Shown here: piece by piece, positions 56,146 to 64,000 of the stretch
How the letters are laid out: every line of letters starts with the position of its first letter
Numbering within the stretch: position 1 is the first letter of the stretch
Origin: Methylobacterium sp. NMS14P
Lineage (GTDB): Bacteria > Pseudomonadota > Alphaproteobacteria > Rhizobiales > Beijerinckiaceae
DNA: 64,000 nucleotides
Assembly: GCF_028583545.1 (NCBI RefSeq)
Contig: NZ_CP087106.1
Location: 310,001 to 374,000, forward strand
Direction of reading: 5' to 3'
The notes under the pieces: model-generated
Told to the model about the DNA's origin: nothing
The model's database searches: none
Seen by the model: only the letters and a program-made list of their open reading frames with translations
Made by a program: the position numbers and the translations under genes

Positions 56146-56874
56146 GTGCAGCACCATGGCCTACGCGTCCTCCTCGTCGATGACGACGCGGACGTGCAGC
56201 ACGACGTTTCCGTCTACCTCGGCGAGCACGGTGTCGACGTGGTGCCGGTAACGACCCGGGCCGAAGCGCGCGCGCAGATCGCGGATCCGTCGCAGTTCGA
56301 CTTGGTCGTACTCAACCTCCGCCCGGGCGCGGAGAACGGGCTCGACCTGCTGCGGGATCTGCGCGCGAGGAGCGATCTTCCGGTCATCCTGACCACGGCA
56401 CACCGCTGCGAGGAATTCGATCGCGTGCTCGGCCTCGAACTCGGTGCGGACGACTACATCGTCAAACCCTACGGCCTCCGCGAATTCCTGGCGCGCGTCC
56501 GCGTCGTGCTCCGCCGCGTCGCGGCGCAGACCTCGTCCCGTCCGACGGAGGCGCCGTGCCGGCGCTTCGACGGCTGGGTCCTCAATCGTCGGCGCCGGCG
56601 CCTGATCAATCCCGAAGGTGAGGAGGTCATCCTGGGTAAGCGCGAATACGCGCTCCTGGCGGCGTTCCTCGACGCGCCCCAGCGGCCGCTCAGCCGCGAG
56701 TACCTGCTGCAGGTCACGCGCGTCCACGACGACGTCTTCGATCGCTGCATCGACGTGCAGATCCTGCGTCTGCGCCGGAAGATCGAGCGCAGGCCCAGCG
56801 ACCCGAAGCTCATCCTGACCGAGCGCGGGATCGGCTACGTCTTCGCCGCCGCGGTCGAGAACACGTCGCACTAG
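56146..56874 (+). CDS. OmpR-family response regulator with Asn in place of the phospho-Asp
   Basis: A 242-residue receiver plus winged-helix regulator. The start is GTG at 56146 behind GAAGGAGCATCGCCC. Acidic residues are kept (LLVDDDADVQ), as are the Thr (VILTTAHRC) and Lys107 (YIVKPYG), but the normal phospho-acceptor position reads VVLNLRPG: Asn57 (codon AAC) instead of Asp. The DNA-binding part is intact (LGKREYALLAAFLDAPQR, then DVFDRCIDVQILRLRRKIE). No histidine kinase is adjacent, so it is an orphan. It may work independently of phosphorylation, or be held in one state. Confidence 0.9.
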   Translation: MQHHGLRVLLVDDDADVQHDVSVYLGEHGVDVVPVTTRAEARAQIADPSQFDLVVLNLRPGAENGLDLLRDLRARSDLPVILTTAHRCEEFDRVLGLELGADDYIVKPYGLREFLARVRVVLRRVAAQTSSRPTEAPCRRFDGWVLNRRRRRLINPEGEEVILGKREYALLAAFLDAPQRPLSREYLLQVTRVHDDVFDRCIDVQILRLRRKIERRPSDPKLILTERGIGYVFAAAVENTSH

Positions 56875-57031
56875 GGCCGTCCCGACCGCGTCGCGCCGCT
56901 CTGAAGGAGCGGCGACCCCGGTCCGGACAGCCGCGCATCGCAGCCTCCCGAGCAAGGGGTCCACCACCGACCGCGCGGCGATCACCGGTGTCGTCCGTCG
57001 TCGCGGCCCGGGACGGTCCAGAAGACGCGCG

Positions 57032-58249
57032 TCAGCCCTTCACGAGCTTGCACGTGCTCTCGGAGAGCGGCTGGAACGCCTGGTCGCCCGGGATCGTCTT
57101 GAGGATCTTGTAGAAGTCCCACGGCCCCGTCGACTCCGCCGGGGATTTCACCTGGGCGAGGTACATGTCGTGCACCAGGCGGCCGTCCGGCCGGAGCGTG
57201 GCGTTGCGGGCGAAGAAGTCCTGGATCGGCAGCTCGCGCATCTTGGCCATCACCTTCAGGCCGTCATCCGTCCCGGCGGCCTCGGCCGCCTTCAGGAAGT
57301 GGAGCACCGCCGAATAGTCGCCGGCCTGGACCATGGTCGGCATCCGGCCGCCCATCCGCTCGCCGAAGCGCCGCGCGAAGGCACGGGTCTGCTCGTCCAT
57401 GTCCCAGTAGAAGCCCGTCGTCAGGATCATGCCCTGCGCCGCCGGCAATCCGACGGAGTAGATGTCGGTCAGGAAGATGTTGAGGCCGCCCAGCCTCTGC
57501 CCGCCCTGCAGGATGCCGAACTCGCTCGCCTGCTTGATGGTGTTGATCGTGTCGGCGCCGGCGTTGGCCATGCCGATGATCTTCGCGCCCGACGCCTGCG
57601 CCTGCAGCAGGTAGGATGAGAAATCCGGATTGGGGAACGGGTGCTTGACCGACCCGAGCACCGTGCCGCCCTTGGCCTTCACGACGCGGGTGACCTGCGC
57701 CTCCAGGTCGTGCCCGAAGGTGTAGTCGGCCGTGATGAAGAACCACGTGTTCTTCGGATCATCCGCCAGCGCCGCGGCGGTTCCGGCCGCGAGCGAGTGG
57801 GTATCCCACGACCAGTGGGCGCCCGTCGGCGAGCACGCGGCGTTGGTCAGCGCCATGGAGCCGGCGCCGGAGTTGATGTCGATCTTGCCCTTGCTGCGCG
57901 CGACCTCGCGCACCGCGAGCCCGGCAACCGAGGAATTGGTGTCGAAGATCGCGTCGACGCCCTCGGTATCGAACCACCGGCGCGCGATCGACGAGGCGAT
58001 GTCCGCCTTGTTCTGGTGATCGGCGAAGACCAGCTCGACCTTTCGACCGTTGATCGGGCGGCCGAAATCCTCCACCGCGAGCTGCGCGGCCGTCACGGAG
58101 CCGCGGCCGGCCAGATCCGAGTAGCCGCCGGACATGTCGGTCAGGATGCCGATCTTGATCCCGCCATCCGCGTACTGCGCGGAGGCTGGCAGGGCGGTCA
58201 GGGCGGCGGCGCCGAACGCGGCGGCCGCCATCCAAGGACGACGGATCAT
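57032..58249 (-). CDS. ABC transporter substrate-binding protein of the branched-chain amino acid family
   Basis: A 405-residue periplasmic solute receptor. Signal peptide MIRRPWMAAAAFGAAALTAL, cleavage near PASAQY. The mature part has the family pattern: IKIGILTDMSGGYSDLAGRGS, VELVFADHQNKADIASSIAR, and WFFITADYTFGHDLEAQVTR. ATG at 58249 follows GGGGAGGAAACA. It is on the same strand as the transporter and catabolic genes to its right and is the last gene of that run in transcription order, 83 bases beyond the YciI-like gene. By context it may bind an aromatic or hydroaromatic acid rather than an amino acid; the sequence alone does not decide this. Confidence 0.9.
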   Translation of the reverse strand: MIRRPWMAAAAFGAAALTALPASAQYADGGIKIGILTDMSGGYSDLAGRGSVTAAQLAVEDFGRPINGRKVELVFADHQNKADIASSIARRWFDTEGVDAIFDTNSSVAGLAVREVARSKGKIDINSGAGSMALTNAACSPTGAHWSWDTHSLAAGTAAALADDPKNTWFFITADYTFGHDLEAQVTRVVKAKGGTVLGSVKHPFPNPDFSSYLLQAQASGAKIIGMANAGADTINTIKQASEFGILQGGQRLGGLNIFLTDIYSVGLPAAQGMILTTGFYWDMDEQTRAFARRFGERMGGRMPTMVQAGDYSAVLHFLKAAEAAGTDDGLKVMAKMRELPIQDFFARNATLRPDGRLVHDMYLAQVKSPAESTGPWDFYKILKTIPGDQAFQPLSESTCKLVKG

Positions 58250-58332
58250 TGTTTCCTCCCCAGTCTCTTGTTCTTGAGCGGCTGCTCCGTGCCGGAAGGC
58301 CGGCGGTCCTTCGAAGCCGCGTCCCGTCGGTC

Positions 58333-58629
58333 TCAGAGATAGCTGCGGCCGTCTAGGTAGGCCTTGCGCCAGCGCCGGATCTCGACGCGCTCGAAGAGCC
58401 CGACCTTGTAGAACGGGTCCGCGTGGATGAGCGCCTCGGCCTCAGCGCGGGTCTCGACGTCGACGACGTACAGGCCGCCGCCGGCGTCGCTCCCGTCGTC
58501 GTTCAGCTTCGCGCCGCAGGCCAGAAGCCGGTCCTTGATCCGGTCGAGGTAGACGAGGTGCTCAGCCCGGTTCGCCTTGCGGATGTCCAGGCTTCCGGCC
58601 TTGTCGAAGGTCTCGATCATGTAGGGCAT
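58333..58629 (-). CDS. YciI-family protein
   Basis: A 98-residue protein with the YciI fold (dimeric alpha-beta barrel). Features are MPYMIETFDKAGSLDIRK, RAEHLVYLDRIKDRLLACG, GGLYVVDVETRAEAEALIHADPF and the terminal FERVEIRRWRKAY. Members often occur with ring-cleavage or lactone-processing enzymes and may have hydrolase or lactonase-like activity. It follows the muconolactone-isomerase-like gene by 13 bases, so the two are almost certainly cotranscribed. No signal peptide. Specific reaction unknown. Confidence 0.9.
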   Translation of the reverse strand: MPYMIETFDKAGSLDIRKANRAEHLVYLDRIKDRLLACGAKLNDDGSDAGGGLYVVDVETRAEAEALIHADPFYKVGLFERVEIRRWRKAYLDGRSYL

Positions 58630-58642
58630 GGCACTCGTCCCG

Positions 58643-58927
58643 TCAGTTGGCCGCGATGGCAGAGGGATGCTGCGCCAGCGGCGTCACGCTGATCGCCATG
58701 TACGGGTAGAGCGGCAGCGAACTCAGGACCTGGTGGAGCTCGTCGTTCCCGGCCACGTCGAAGACACTGTAGTTCGCGTACTGCCCGGCGATGCGCCACA
58801 GGTGTCTCCATGTGCCGTCATGCTGGAGCTTCTCGGCGTAGGCCTTCTCCTCAGCCTTGAGGCGATCCGCTTCCGACTTCGGCAGCGACGCCGGAATGTT
58901 GACCTGCATGTGGACCATGTAGAGCAT
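58643..58927 (-). CDS. Muconolactone delta-isomerase family protein
   Basis: A 94-residue protein closely matching the CatC muconolactone isomerase pattern: MLYMVHMQVNIPASLP, ADRLKAEEKAYAEKLQ, GTWRHLWRIAGQYANYSVFDV and ELHQVLSSLPLYPYM, ending VTPLAQHPSAI. CatC converts muconolactone to 3-oxoadipate enol-lactone in the catechol ortho pathway. Related proteins in other clusters act on different lactones. ATG at 58927 follows AAAGGATCGACGTC. There is no catA or catB gene here, so the actual substrate may differ. It is 163 bases after the GMC gene and 13 before the YciI-like gene. Confidence 0.9.
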   Translation of the reverse strand: MLYMVHMQVNIPASLPKSEADRLKAEEKAYAEKLQHDGTWRHLWRIAGQYANYSVFDVAGNDELHQVLSSLPLYPYMAISVTPLAQHPSAIAAN

Positions 58928-59090
58928 GACGTCGATCCTTTGCCGCCGGTCTTGCCGAGCGCGCCCGAGGTGAGATCTGCTGCGCCGTACAGTGCGGGCC
59001 GACGCCGAGACCCGGCCGCGGCCGACGCGGTACGGCCGAGGTTGGCGCGGTCCTGCCGTACGCGCCGAAGCGTCCGATGGCCAGACCGGA

Positions 59091-60725
59091 TCAGGCATCG
59101 GCGCGGATCAGGTCGGCGGCCTTCTCGGCGATCATGAACACGGCGGCCTGGGTGTTGCCGGAGACGATGCGTGGCATGATCGAAGCATCCGCCACCCGCA
59201 GGCCGGCCACGCCGCGCACGCGCAGGCCCGGGTCCGTCACGGAACCCGGATCGCCGCCCATGCGGCACGTGCCGCAGATGTGGTAGATCGTCTGGCCGTC
59301 GCGGCGGGCGAAATCCAGCCAGTCCGCGTCGGTCCGGCAGTCCAGGCCGGGGTTGAGCTCGGCCCCGCGGAAGCGTGCCATCGGCGCCTGACCGACGATG
59401 GCACGCGCGATCTTCATGCCCTCGACCATCGCCCGGCGATCCTCCTCGGTGGCGAGGAAATTCGGGCGGATGGCGGGAGGCTCGAGCGGATCGGGCGACG
59501 CCGCGTGGATCGTCCCGCGCGATTCCGGCCGCAACTGCGTGACGCCGATCGTCATGCCGGGCAGGCGGTCAAGCTTGCGCTCGGCGGCGTTGGCGTAGCT
59601 CGCGTGCATGAAGAAGTACTGCACGTCGGGCCCGTCGAGCCCCGGTCGGGTGCGCACGAATCCGTGGGCGAGACCGGTCCCCAGCGCCAGGATACCCCGC
59701 CGCGTCGCGAGGTAGCGCGCTGCGGCGACGCCGAGGCGCAGGCCGCGGGTCTGCTCGTTCAGCGTCACCGGCAGGCGGACCCGCCAGTTCATGCGCGTGC
59801 AGTAATGGTCCATATAGTTGGCACCGACGCCGGGCAGCGCGGACCGCACCGCCACGCCGAGCCCGGTAAGGATCGCCGGGTCGCCGAGGCCCGACAGTTC
59901 CAGGATCTGCGGGGTCTGCGCCGCGCCCGCGGCGAGGATCACCTCCCCGCGGGAGCGGAACAGCCGCTCGCGGCCGCCGACCAGTGCCGCGACGCCGCTC
60001 GCCCGATCCACGTCGAAGGTCAGCCGCAGGACGTGCGCGTCGGTCACAACGGCGAGGTTCGGACGGGCCAGGGCCGGCCGCAGATAGGCGTCGGCGGCGC
60101 TGACCCGCCGCCCGCGCCGCTGGTTCACTTGGTAGTAGCCGAAGCCGTCCTGACTCGCCGCGTTGTAGTCGGGGTTGCGCGGGTGTCCCGCCGCCTCCGC
60201 GGCGGCGATGAAGGCCTCGGCGATCGCCGGCCGCTCGGCGACTTCCGTGAGCGGCAGAGGGCCGCCACGGGCGCGTAGCGGATCGGCCGCCCCGTCGTAA
60301 TCCTCGAGCCTGCGGAAGTAGGGCAGCACGTCGGCGAAGCCCCAGCCGCGGCACCCGGCCTGCGCCCAGGCGTCGTAATCCTGCGGCTGCCCGCGCACGT
60401 AGATCATGCCGTTGATCAGCGTCGACCCGCCGAGTCCTCGGCCCCGCGGAACCGCGATCACGCGGCCGCCCGTCGCCTCCTCGGGTTCGGTCCGGAAGCG
60501 CCAGTTGTAGGACGGGTGCTGGAGCAGGCGGCTGAACCCGGCTGGGATCGCGACCCAGGGGCTGCGCGCCCGTCCCCCCGCCTCGAGGAGCAGCACCCGG
60601 CGCGTCCCGGACTCGGTCAGCCTGTTGGCCAGGACGCAGCCCGCGGTGCCGCCGCCCACGATGACGTAGTCGAAGTCGCCCGCCGCGACGGCGTCGTTGT
60701 CGGTCGATCCCACGGTGCGCCCCAA
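59091..60725 (-). CDS. GMC-family FAD oxidoreductase in the catabolic cluster
   Basis: A 544-residue choline-dehydrogenase-like enzyme. Signatures: FDYVIVGGGTAGCVLANRL near residue 18, GLGGSTLINGMIYVRGQ, GAAQTPQILELSGLG, the C-terminal catalytic His in TIYHICGTCRMGG and VAGLRVADASIMPRIVSGNTQ. It probably oxidises an alcohol or hydroaromatic hydroxyl. The start is TTG at 60725 or GTG at 60713; both keep the FAD motif. It follows the AroE-like gene by 21 bases and is followed by the isomerase-like genes, so it is part of the same catabolic transcript. It is distinct from the GMC enzyme at 50755. Confidence 0.91.
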   Translation of the reverse strand: MGRTVGSTDNDAVAAGDFDYVIVGGGTAGCVLANRLTESGTRRVLLLEAGGRARSPWVAIPAGFSRLLQHPSYNWRFRTEPEEATGGRVIAVPRGRGLGGSTLINGMIYVRGQPQDYDAWAQAGCRGWGFADVLPYFRRLEDYDGAADPLRARGGPLPLTEVAERPAIAEAFIAAAEAAGHPRNPDYNAASQDGFGYYQVNQRRGRRVSAADAYLRPALARPNLAVVTDAHVLRLTFDVDRASGVAALVGGRERLFRSRGEVILAAGAAQTPQILELSGLGDPAILTGLGVAVRSALPGVGANYMDHYCTRMNWRVRLPVTLNEQTRGLRLGVAAARYLATRRGILALGTGLAHGFVRTRPGLDGPDVQYFFMHASYANAAERKLDRLPGMTIGVTQLRPESRGTIHAASPDPLEPPAIRPNFLATEEDRRAMVEGMKIARAIVGQAPMARFRGAELNPGLDCRTDADWLDFARRDGQTIYHICGTCRMGGDPGSVTDPGLRVRGVAGLRVADASIMPRIVSGNTQAAVFMIAEKAADLIRADA

Positions 60726-60746
60726 GTTCAGTCCCCGGATCCGGCC

Positions 60747-61556
60747 TCAGAGGGCACCCATGTGGCGGGCCATTAGGGCGATCTGGCGCTCCAGCATCGG
60801 CAGACCCCTCTGGATGCGGCAGCCCGCCGCCAGCGCGGCGGCGAGCAGCGGCGTGGTCTCCGGATCCATGATCGCCTCGGCGACGAACTGGCCGGCGTGG
60901 AGGGCGGTCAGATCGAACGGGGCGGCGTCCTGAGGGCGCATCCCGAGCGACGTACCGTTGACGAGGAGGTCGTGCTCCGCCTGTGCGCCCTCCGCGGCGA
61001 CTGCCAGCGCGGGATAGGCGGCGCGCAGGCGATCCGCCAGCGCCCGGGCGCGGCCGGCGGTGCGGTTCAGGATCGTCAGGCGCGCGACGCCCGCCTCGGC
61101 GAGCGCGAACGCGATGGCGCTCGCCGCGCCGCCGGCCCCCGCGAGGGCCGCGCTCCGGCCCCTCGGCTCCAATCTCGACGCGCGCAGCGCCTCGACGAAC
61201 CCGATCCCGTCGAGCATCGTGCCGACCATGCGCCCGTCCGCCTCCCGCCGGACGCAGTTGACCGCCCCGATCTGCTCGGCTTCGCGGGTCAGCGCGTCGC
61301 ACAGGCCGGTCATCGCGGTCTTGTGCGGGACCGTGGCGATGAAGCCGCCGAAATTGCGCAGCTGCCGCAGCCCGTCCATCACGGCGGCGAGCCCGTCCGC
61401 CGTCACGTGCAGCGGGACGAGCACGCCGTCGACGCCGTGGCGGGCGAAGAGCGCCCCCATCACCTCGGGCGCCTTCACGTGGTAGATCGGGTCCGCCAGG
61501 ATCCCGTAGACCCGGGTCCGCCCGGTGATCCCGGTCGCGGTGACCGCACTGCTCAT
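60747..61556 (-). CDS. AroE-like shikimate/quinate dehydrogenase family protein, atypical substrate pocket
   Basis: A 269-residue NAD(P)-dependent dehydrogenase of the shikimate dehydrogenase family. The catalytic Lys79 (ATVPHKTAM) and Asp116 (GTMLDGIGF) are present, with Asn in QIGAVNCV and the dinucleotide loop LAGAGGAASAIAF. The opening motif that normally reads HSxSP, whose two Ser bind the shikimate carboxylate, reads HVKAP (Val27, Ala29), so biosynthetic AroE activity is unlikely. ATG at 61556 follows GGGAGGACGGCC. It is inside a catabolic and transport cluster between an SDR and a GMC oxidoreductase gene, fitting degradation of a hydroaromatic compound. Confidence 0.87.
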   Translation of the reverse strand: MSSAVTATGITGRTRVYGILADPIYHVKAPEVMGALFARHGVDGVLVPLHVTADGLAAVMDGLRQLRNFGGFIATVPHKTAMTGLCDALTREAEQIGAVNCVRREADGRMVGTMLDGIGFVEALRASRLEPRGRSAALAGAGGAASAIAFALAEAGVARLTILNRTAGRARALADRLRAAYPALAVAAEGAQAEHDLLVNGTSLGMRPQDAAPFDLTALHAGQFVAEAIMDPETTPLLAAALAAGCRIQRGLPMLERQIALMARHMGAL

Positions 61557-61597
61557 GGCCGTCCTCCCGTCCATCGCCCGTCCCGACCGGTCCCGGC

Positions 61598-62404
61598 TCA
61601 CGTCATGTAGAGGCCGCCGGCGACGTCGACGGTCTGGCCGGTGACGAAGCTGGCCTCGGCCGACGTCAGGTAGAGGGCGAGATCCGCGACCTCCTCGGGT
61701 GCGCCGAGGCGGCCCATCGGGGTCAGGCGCACCTGCTCGTCGTTGACGGCGCGGCCCACCGCCCGGACCATCGGGGTCTCGATCCGCCCCGGCGCGATCG
61801 CGTTGACGCGGATGCCGAACGGACCGAGCTCGGCCGCGAGGTGCTTGGTGAGCCCGATCAGCCCGGCCTTCGAGGCCGCGTAGTGGCAGGCGACGATCGG
61901 CGAGTGGGTCTTGCCCGCCACCGACGACATGTTGACGATCCAGCCGCGCCCGGCCGCGCACATCGCGGGCGCCAGCGCGCGGACGGTGTTGAACGCCCCC
62001 GTCAGGTTGACCGCGACGACGCGGTTCCACTCCGCCGGGTCCATCTCCCAGACCCGGTGGGCCGCCCCGTCGTGCTTGGGCGAGATGCCGGCGTTGTTGA
62101 CCACCGTGTCGAACGCGCCGCCCATCGCGGCGGCGGCCTCCGACAGGGCCGCCTCGACCGCCGCGTAGTCGGCGACGTCGAGGCGCAGCGGCAGGGCGCG
62201 ACCGCCTCCGCCCTCGATCGCCGCGACGGTCGCCACGACGTCGTCCGCGTTCACGTCGGCCACGCCCACCAGGGCGCCCCGCGCGCCGAACCCCTCCGCG
62301 ATCGCCCGGCCGATCCCGCGGCCGGCCCCCGTGACGAGGACGCGCCGTCCGGCGTGGCTCGCGCGCCGGACGATCGCCTCGGGGTTCGTCTGCCGCTCGG
62401 TCAT
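61598..62404 (-). CDS. Short-chain dehydrogenase/reductase
   Basis: A 268-residue classical SDR. Cofactor motif VLVTGAGRGIGRAIAEGFG near residue 20, an Asp after beta-2 (VGVADVNADDV) that suggests NAD preference, NNAGISPKH, catalytic Ser in IVNMSSVAGKTHS, and YAASKAGLIGLTKHL with Tyr and Lys. The ending ASFVTGQTVDVAGGLYM is canonical. The start ATG lies one base after the stop of the ABC ATPase gene, so the genes are coupled. It probably oxidises a hydroxyl of the imported compound; natural substrate unknown. Confidence 0.93.
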   Translation of the reverse strand: MTERQTNPEAIVRRASHAGRRVLVTGAGRGIGRAIAEGFGARGALVGVADVNADDVVATVAAIEGGGGRALPLRLDVADYAAVEAALSEAAAAMGGAFDTVVNNAGISPKHDGAAHRVWEMDPAEWNRVVAVNLTGAFNTVRALAPAMCAAGRGWIVNMSSVAGKTHSPIVACHYAASKAGLIGLTKHLAAELGPFGIRVNAIAPGRIETPMVRAVGRAVNDEQVRLTPMGRLGAPEEVADLALYLTSAEASFVTGQTVDVAGGLYMT

Positions 62405-62405
62405 C

Positions 62406-63110
62406 TCAGATCCCCAGATAGGCGCGTCGGACGTGGTCGTTGTCGAGCAGGGCCGCGGACGCGTCGGCGAGGACGATCTCGCCGTTCTCCAGAACGTAGC
62501 CTCGGTCGGCCACCTGCAGCGTGTGGAACACGTTCTGCTCGACGATCAGGACGGTGGCGCCGGTCTTCACGATCCGGTCGACCACCGCGAAGACCTGCGC
62601 CACCACGATAGGCGCGAGGCCCAGCGAGGGCTCGTCGAACATCAGGAGCTTGGGACGGGCCATCATCCCGCGGGCGATGGCCACCATCTGCTGCTCGCCG
62701 CCCGAGAGGGAGCCGGCGTTCTGGTCGAGGCGCTCGCGCACTCGCGGGAACAGGTCGAGCACGTCCGCGAGCGTCTCCGACTGGCGCTCGCGCGCCGCGC
62801 GGCGGTAGGCGCCCATCAGCAGGTTTTCCCGCACCGTCATCTCGGGGAAGAGCTGGCGCCCCTCCGGGATCAGGGTGACGCCGCGCGCCACCATCTCGTG
62901 GCCCGAGAGCCGGGTTACGTCCTCGTCCTCGAACAGGATCCGGCCGCGGGTGGGCTTCACCAGGCCCGCGATGGTCCGCAGCGTCGTCGTCTTGCCGGCC
63001 CCGTTCGCGCCGACGATCGTCACCACCTCGCCGGCGCGCACCTCCAGCGAGACGGCGTGCAGGATGCTGGTCGCGCCGTAACCGGCATCCACGCGCTCAA
63101 GCGTGAGCAT
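62406..63110 (-). CDS. ABC transporter ATPase, LivF type
   Basis: A 234-residue HAAT-family ATPase. Walker A TIVGANGAGKTTTLRTI, signature GSLSGGEQQMVAIARGM, Walker B LLMFDEPSLGLAP, and VLIVEQNVFHTL. It overlaps the upstream fused permease-ATPase gene by 14 bases and precedes the SDR gene by one base. It energises the importer whose binding protein is at 57032. It is a different paralogue from the LivF at 16286. Confidence 0.93.
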   Translation of the reverse strand: MLTLERVDAGYGATSILHAVSLEVRAGEVVTIVGANGAGKTTTLRTIAGLVKPTRGRILFEDEDVTRLSGHEMVARGVTLIPEGRQLFPEMTVRENLLMGAYRRAARERQSETLADVLDLFPRVRERLDQNAGSLSGGEQQMVAIARGMMARPKLLMFDEPSLGLAPIVVAQVFAVVDRIVKTGATVLIVEQNVFHTLQVADRGYVLENGEIVLADASAALLDNDHVRRAYLGI

Positions 63111-64000
63111 GGGCGAACTCCTTGCCGAGATACGCCTCGATCACGGCGGGGTCGCGCACCACGTCCTGCGGGCTGCCCTGGGCGATGATCTGCCCGGAAC
63201 TCAGGACGATCACCCGGTCGGAAAGCGCCATCACCGCCTGCATGACGTGCTCGATCGCGATGATGCTGACGCCGGTGTCGCGGATCGACAGCATCAGGTC
63301 GATGGCGCGGCGCACGTCGGTCTGGTTGATGCCGGCCATGACCTCGTCGAGCAGCAGCACGCGCGGGCGCATCGCCATCACGCGGGCGACCTCGAGCCGC
63401 TTGAGGCCCCCGATGGTGAGGCCGCGCGCCTCGCTCCCGAGCCAGGGCGCGAGCCCCATCCGCTCGGCGGTCTCGCGCGCGACCGCCCGGGCTTCGCGGA
63501 CGTCGCTGCGCCGGTGGAACGCGCCGACCATGATGTTCTCCTCGACCGTCATGGCCGCGAAGGGCTGCACGATCTGGAAGGTGCGGCCGACGCCGAGCGT
63601 CGCGAAATCCGACGGCCGGGCCGGCCGGTGCCACGTCCCGTCCGGCGCGCGGACGCTCACCGTGCCGGCATCGGGCTTGAGGAAGCCCGAGATCATGTTG
63701 AAGACGGTGGTCTTGCCCGCCCCGTTCGGGCCGATCAGGCCGAGGATCTCGCCCTCCCGGAGCGTGAATCCGACATCGTTGGTAACGTGAAGGCCGCCGA
63801 AGCGCTTCTGCAGCCCCTCGACCCGGACCAGGTCCGCGCCGACCGCCGGCCGCTCCGGGGCCCGCAGAACGGCCGGAACCGACGCCGCCTGCGCGCCGCG
63901 GCCGCCCGCCCCGGCCCGCGCGAAGCGGGACACGAGGCCCATCAGCCCGTTGGGCAGGAACAGAACGACGAGCACCAGAACGACGCCGTAGACGAGGCCG
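63097..64000 (-). CDS. Fused ABC permease-ATPase (LivM-LivG), 5' part outside window
   Basis: The frame is open to the right edge; only the C-terminal end of the LivM permease domain is seen (VYGVVLVLVVLFLPNGLMG), followed by a 40-residue linker and a full LivG ATPase: LGLIGPNGAGKTTVFNM, LTIGGLKRLEVARVM, VLLLDEVMAGINQTD, where the usual DEP reads DEV, and IIAIEHVMQAVM. An internal ATG at 63975 is not the true start. This is the second permease-ATPase fusion in the window and the first visible gene of the catabolic cluster. The remaining permease genes are presumably just outside. Confidence 0.9.
   Translation of the reverse strand, partial: GLVYGVVLVLVVLFLPNGLMGLVSRFARAGAGGRGAQAASVPAVLRAPERPAVGADLVRVEGLQKRFGGLHVTNDVGFTLREGEILGLIGPNGAGKTTVFNMISGFLKPDAGTVSVRAPDGTWHRPARPSDFATLGVGRTFQIVQPFAAMTVEENIMVGAFHRRSDVREARAVARETAERMGLAPWLGSEARGLTIGGLKRLEVARVMAMRPRVLLLDEVMAGINQTDVRRAIDLMLSIRDTGVSIIAIEHVMQAVMALSDRVIVLSSGQIIAQGSPQDVVRDPAVIEAYLGKEFAHAHA

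Overview
The window reads as chromosome of a high-GC alphaproteobacterium of the order Hyphomicrobiales (Rhizobiales). The gene set (B12-dependent ribonucleotide reductase, NDUFA12-type complex I accessory protein next to a DUF2155 protein, c-type-heme cyclase sensor, many small secreted glycine/histidine-rich proteins, GMC oxidoreductases) fits Methylobacterium or a close relative. That placement is inference; there is no rRNA to test it. I found no rRNA, tRNA, CRISPR array, insertion sequence or prophage. Genes are dense and on both strands, and TTG and GTG starts are common.

Layout. 1-3057: end of a fructose PTS transporter and an OprB-type porin. 3086-6697: heme-sensor cyclase and an FAD monooxygenase. 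6773-10754: a MarR-led redox operon (MarR with a four-Cys tail, periplasmic protein, catalase-fold protein without the distal His, CPGC thioredoxin-like protein, MOSC protein) with a perfect palindrome at its promoter. 11087-13434: small secreted proteins, AT-rich palindromes, a poorly coding stretch and a decayed metallo-beta-lactamase-fold gene. 13478-15930: dipeptidase and CNNM/CBS protein. 16286-21307: branched-chain amino acid type ABC transporter with a fused permease-ATPase. 21624-23756: two tautomerases around a LysR regulator, with the same 14-base element in both promoters. 24184-29631: nrdJ, NDUFA12-like and DUF2155 genes. 29709-35192: exopolysaccharide genes. 35208-40894: exported proteins of unknown role and a large class A penicillin-binding protein. 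41051-47495: GH13 enzyme, metallo-hydrolase, aldo/keto reductase and gyrB. 47725-50561: two-component system opposite an exported cupin. 50755-56874: GMC oxidoreductase, then a Crp-FecR-CHASE2 cyclase operon, a perfect CRP-type site, a His-rich secreted protein and an orphan response regulator whose phospho-Asp is Asn. 57032-64000: a same-strand catabolic and transport cluster (ABC uptake, SDR, AroE-like dehydrogenase, GMC oxidoreductase, muconolactone-isomerase-like and YciI-like proteins, binding protein), cut by the window edge.

Most notable: the MarR/catalase-like operon, the tautomerase-LysR module with its duplicated element, the cyclic-nucleotide operon with its nearby CRP box, the receiver with an Asp-to-Asn change, and the catabolic cluster whose AroE-like enzyme has lost the shikimate-binding serines.
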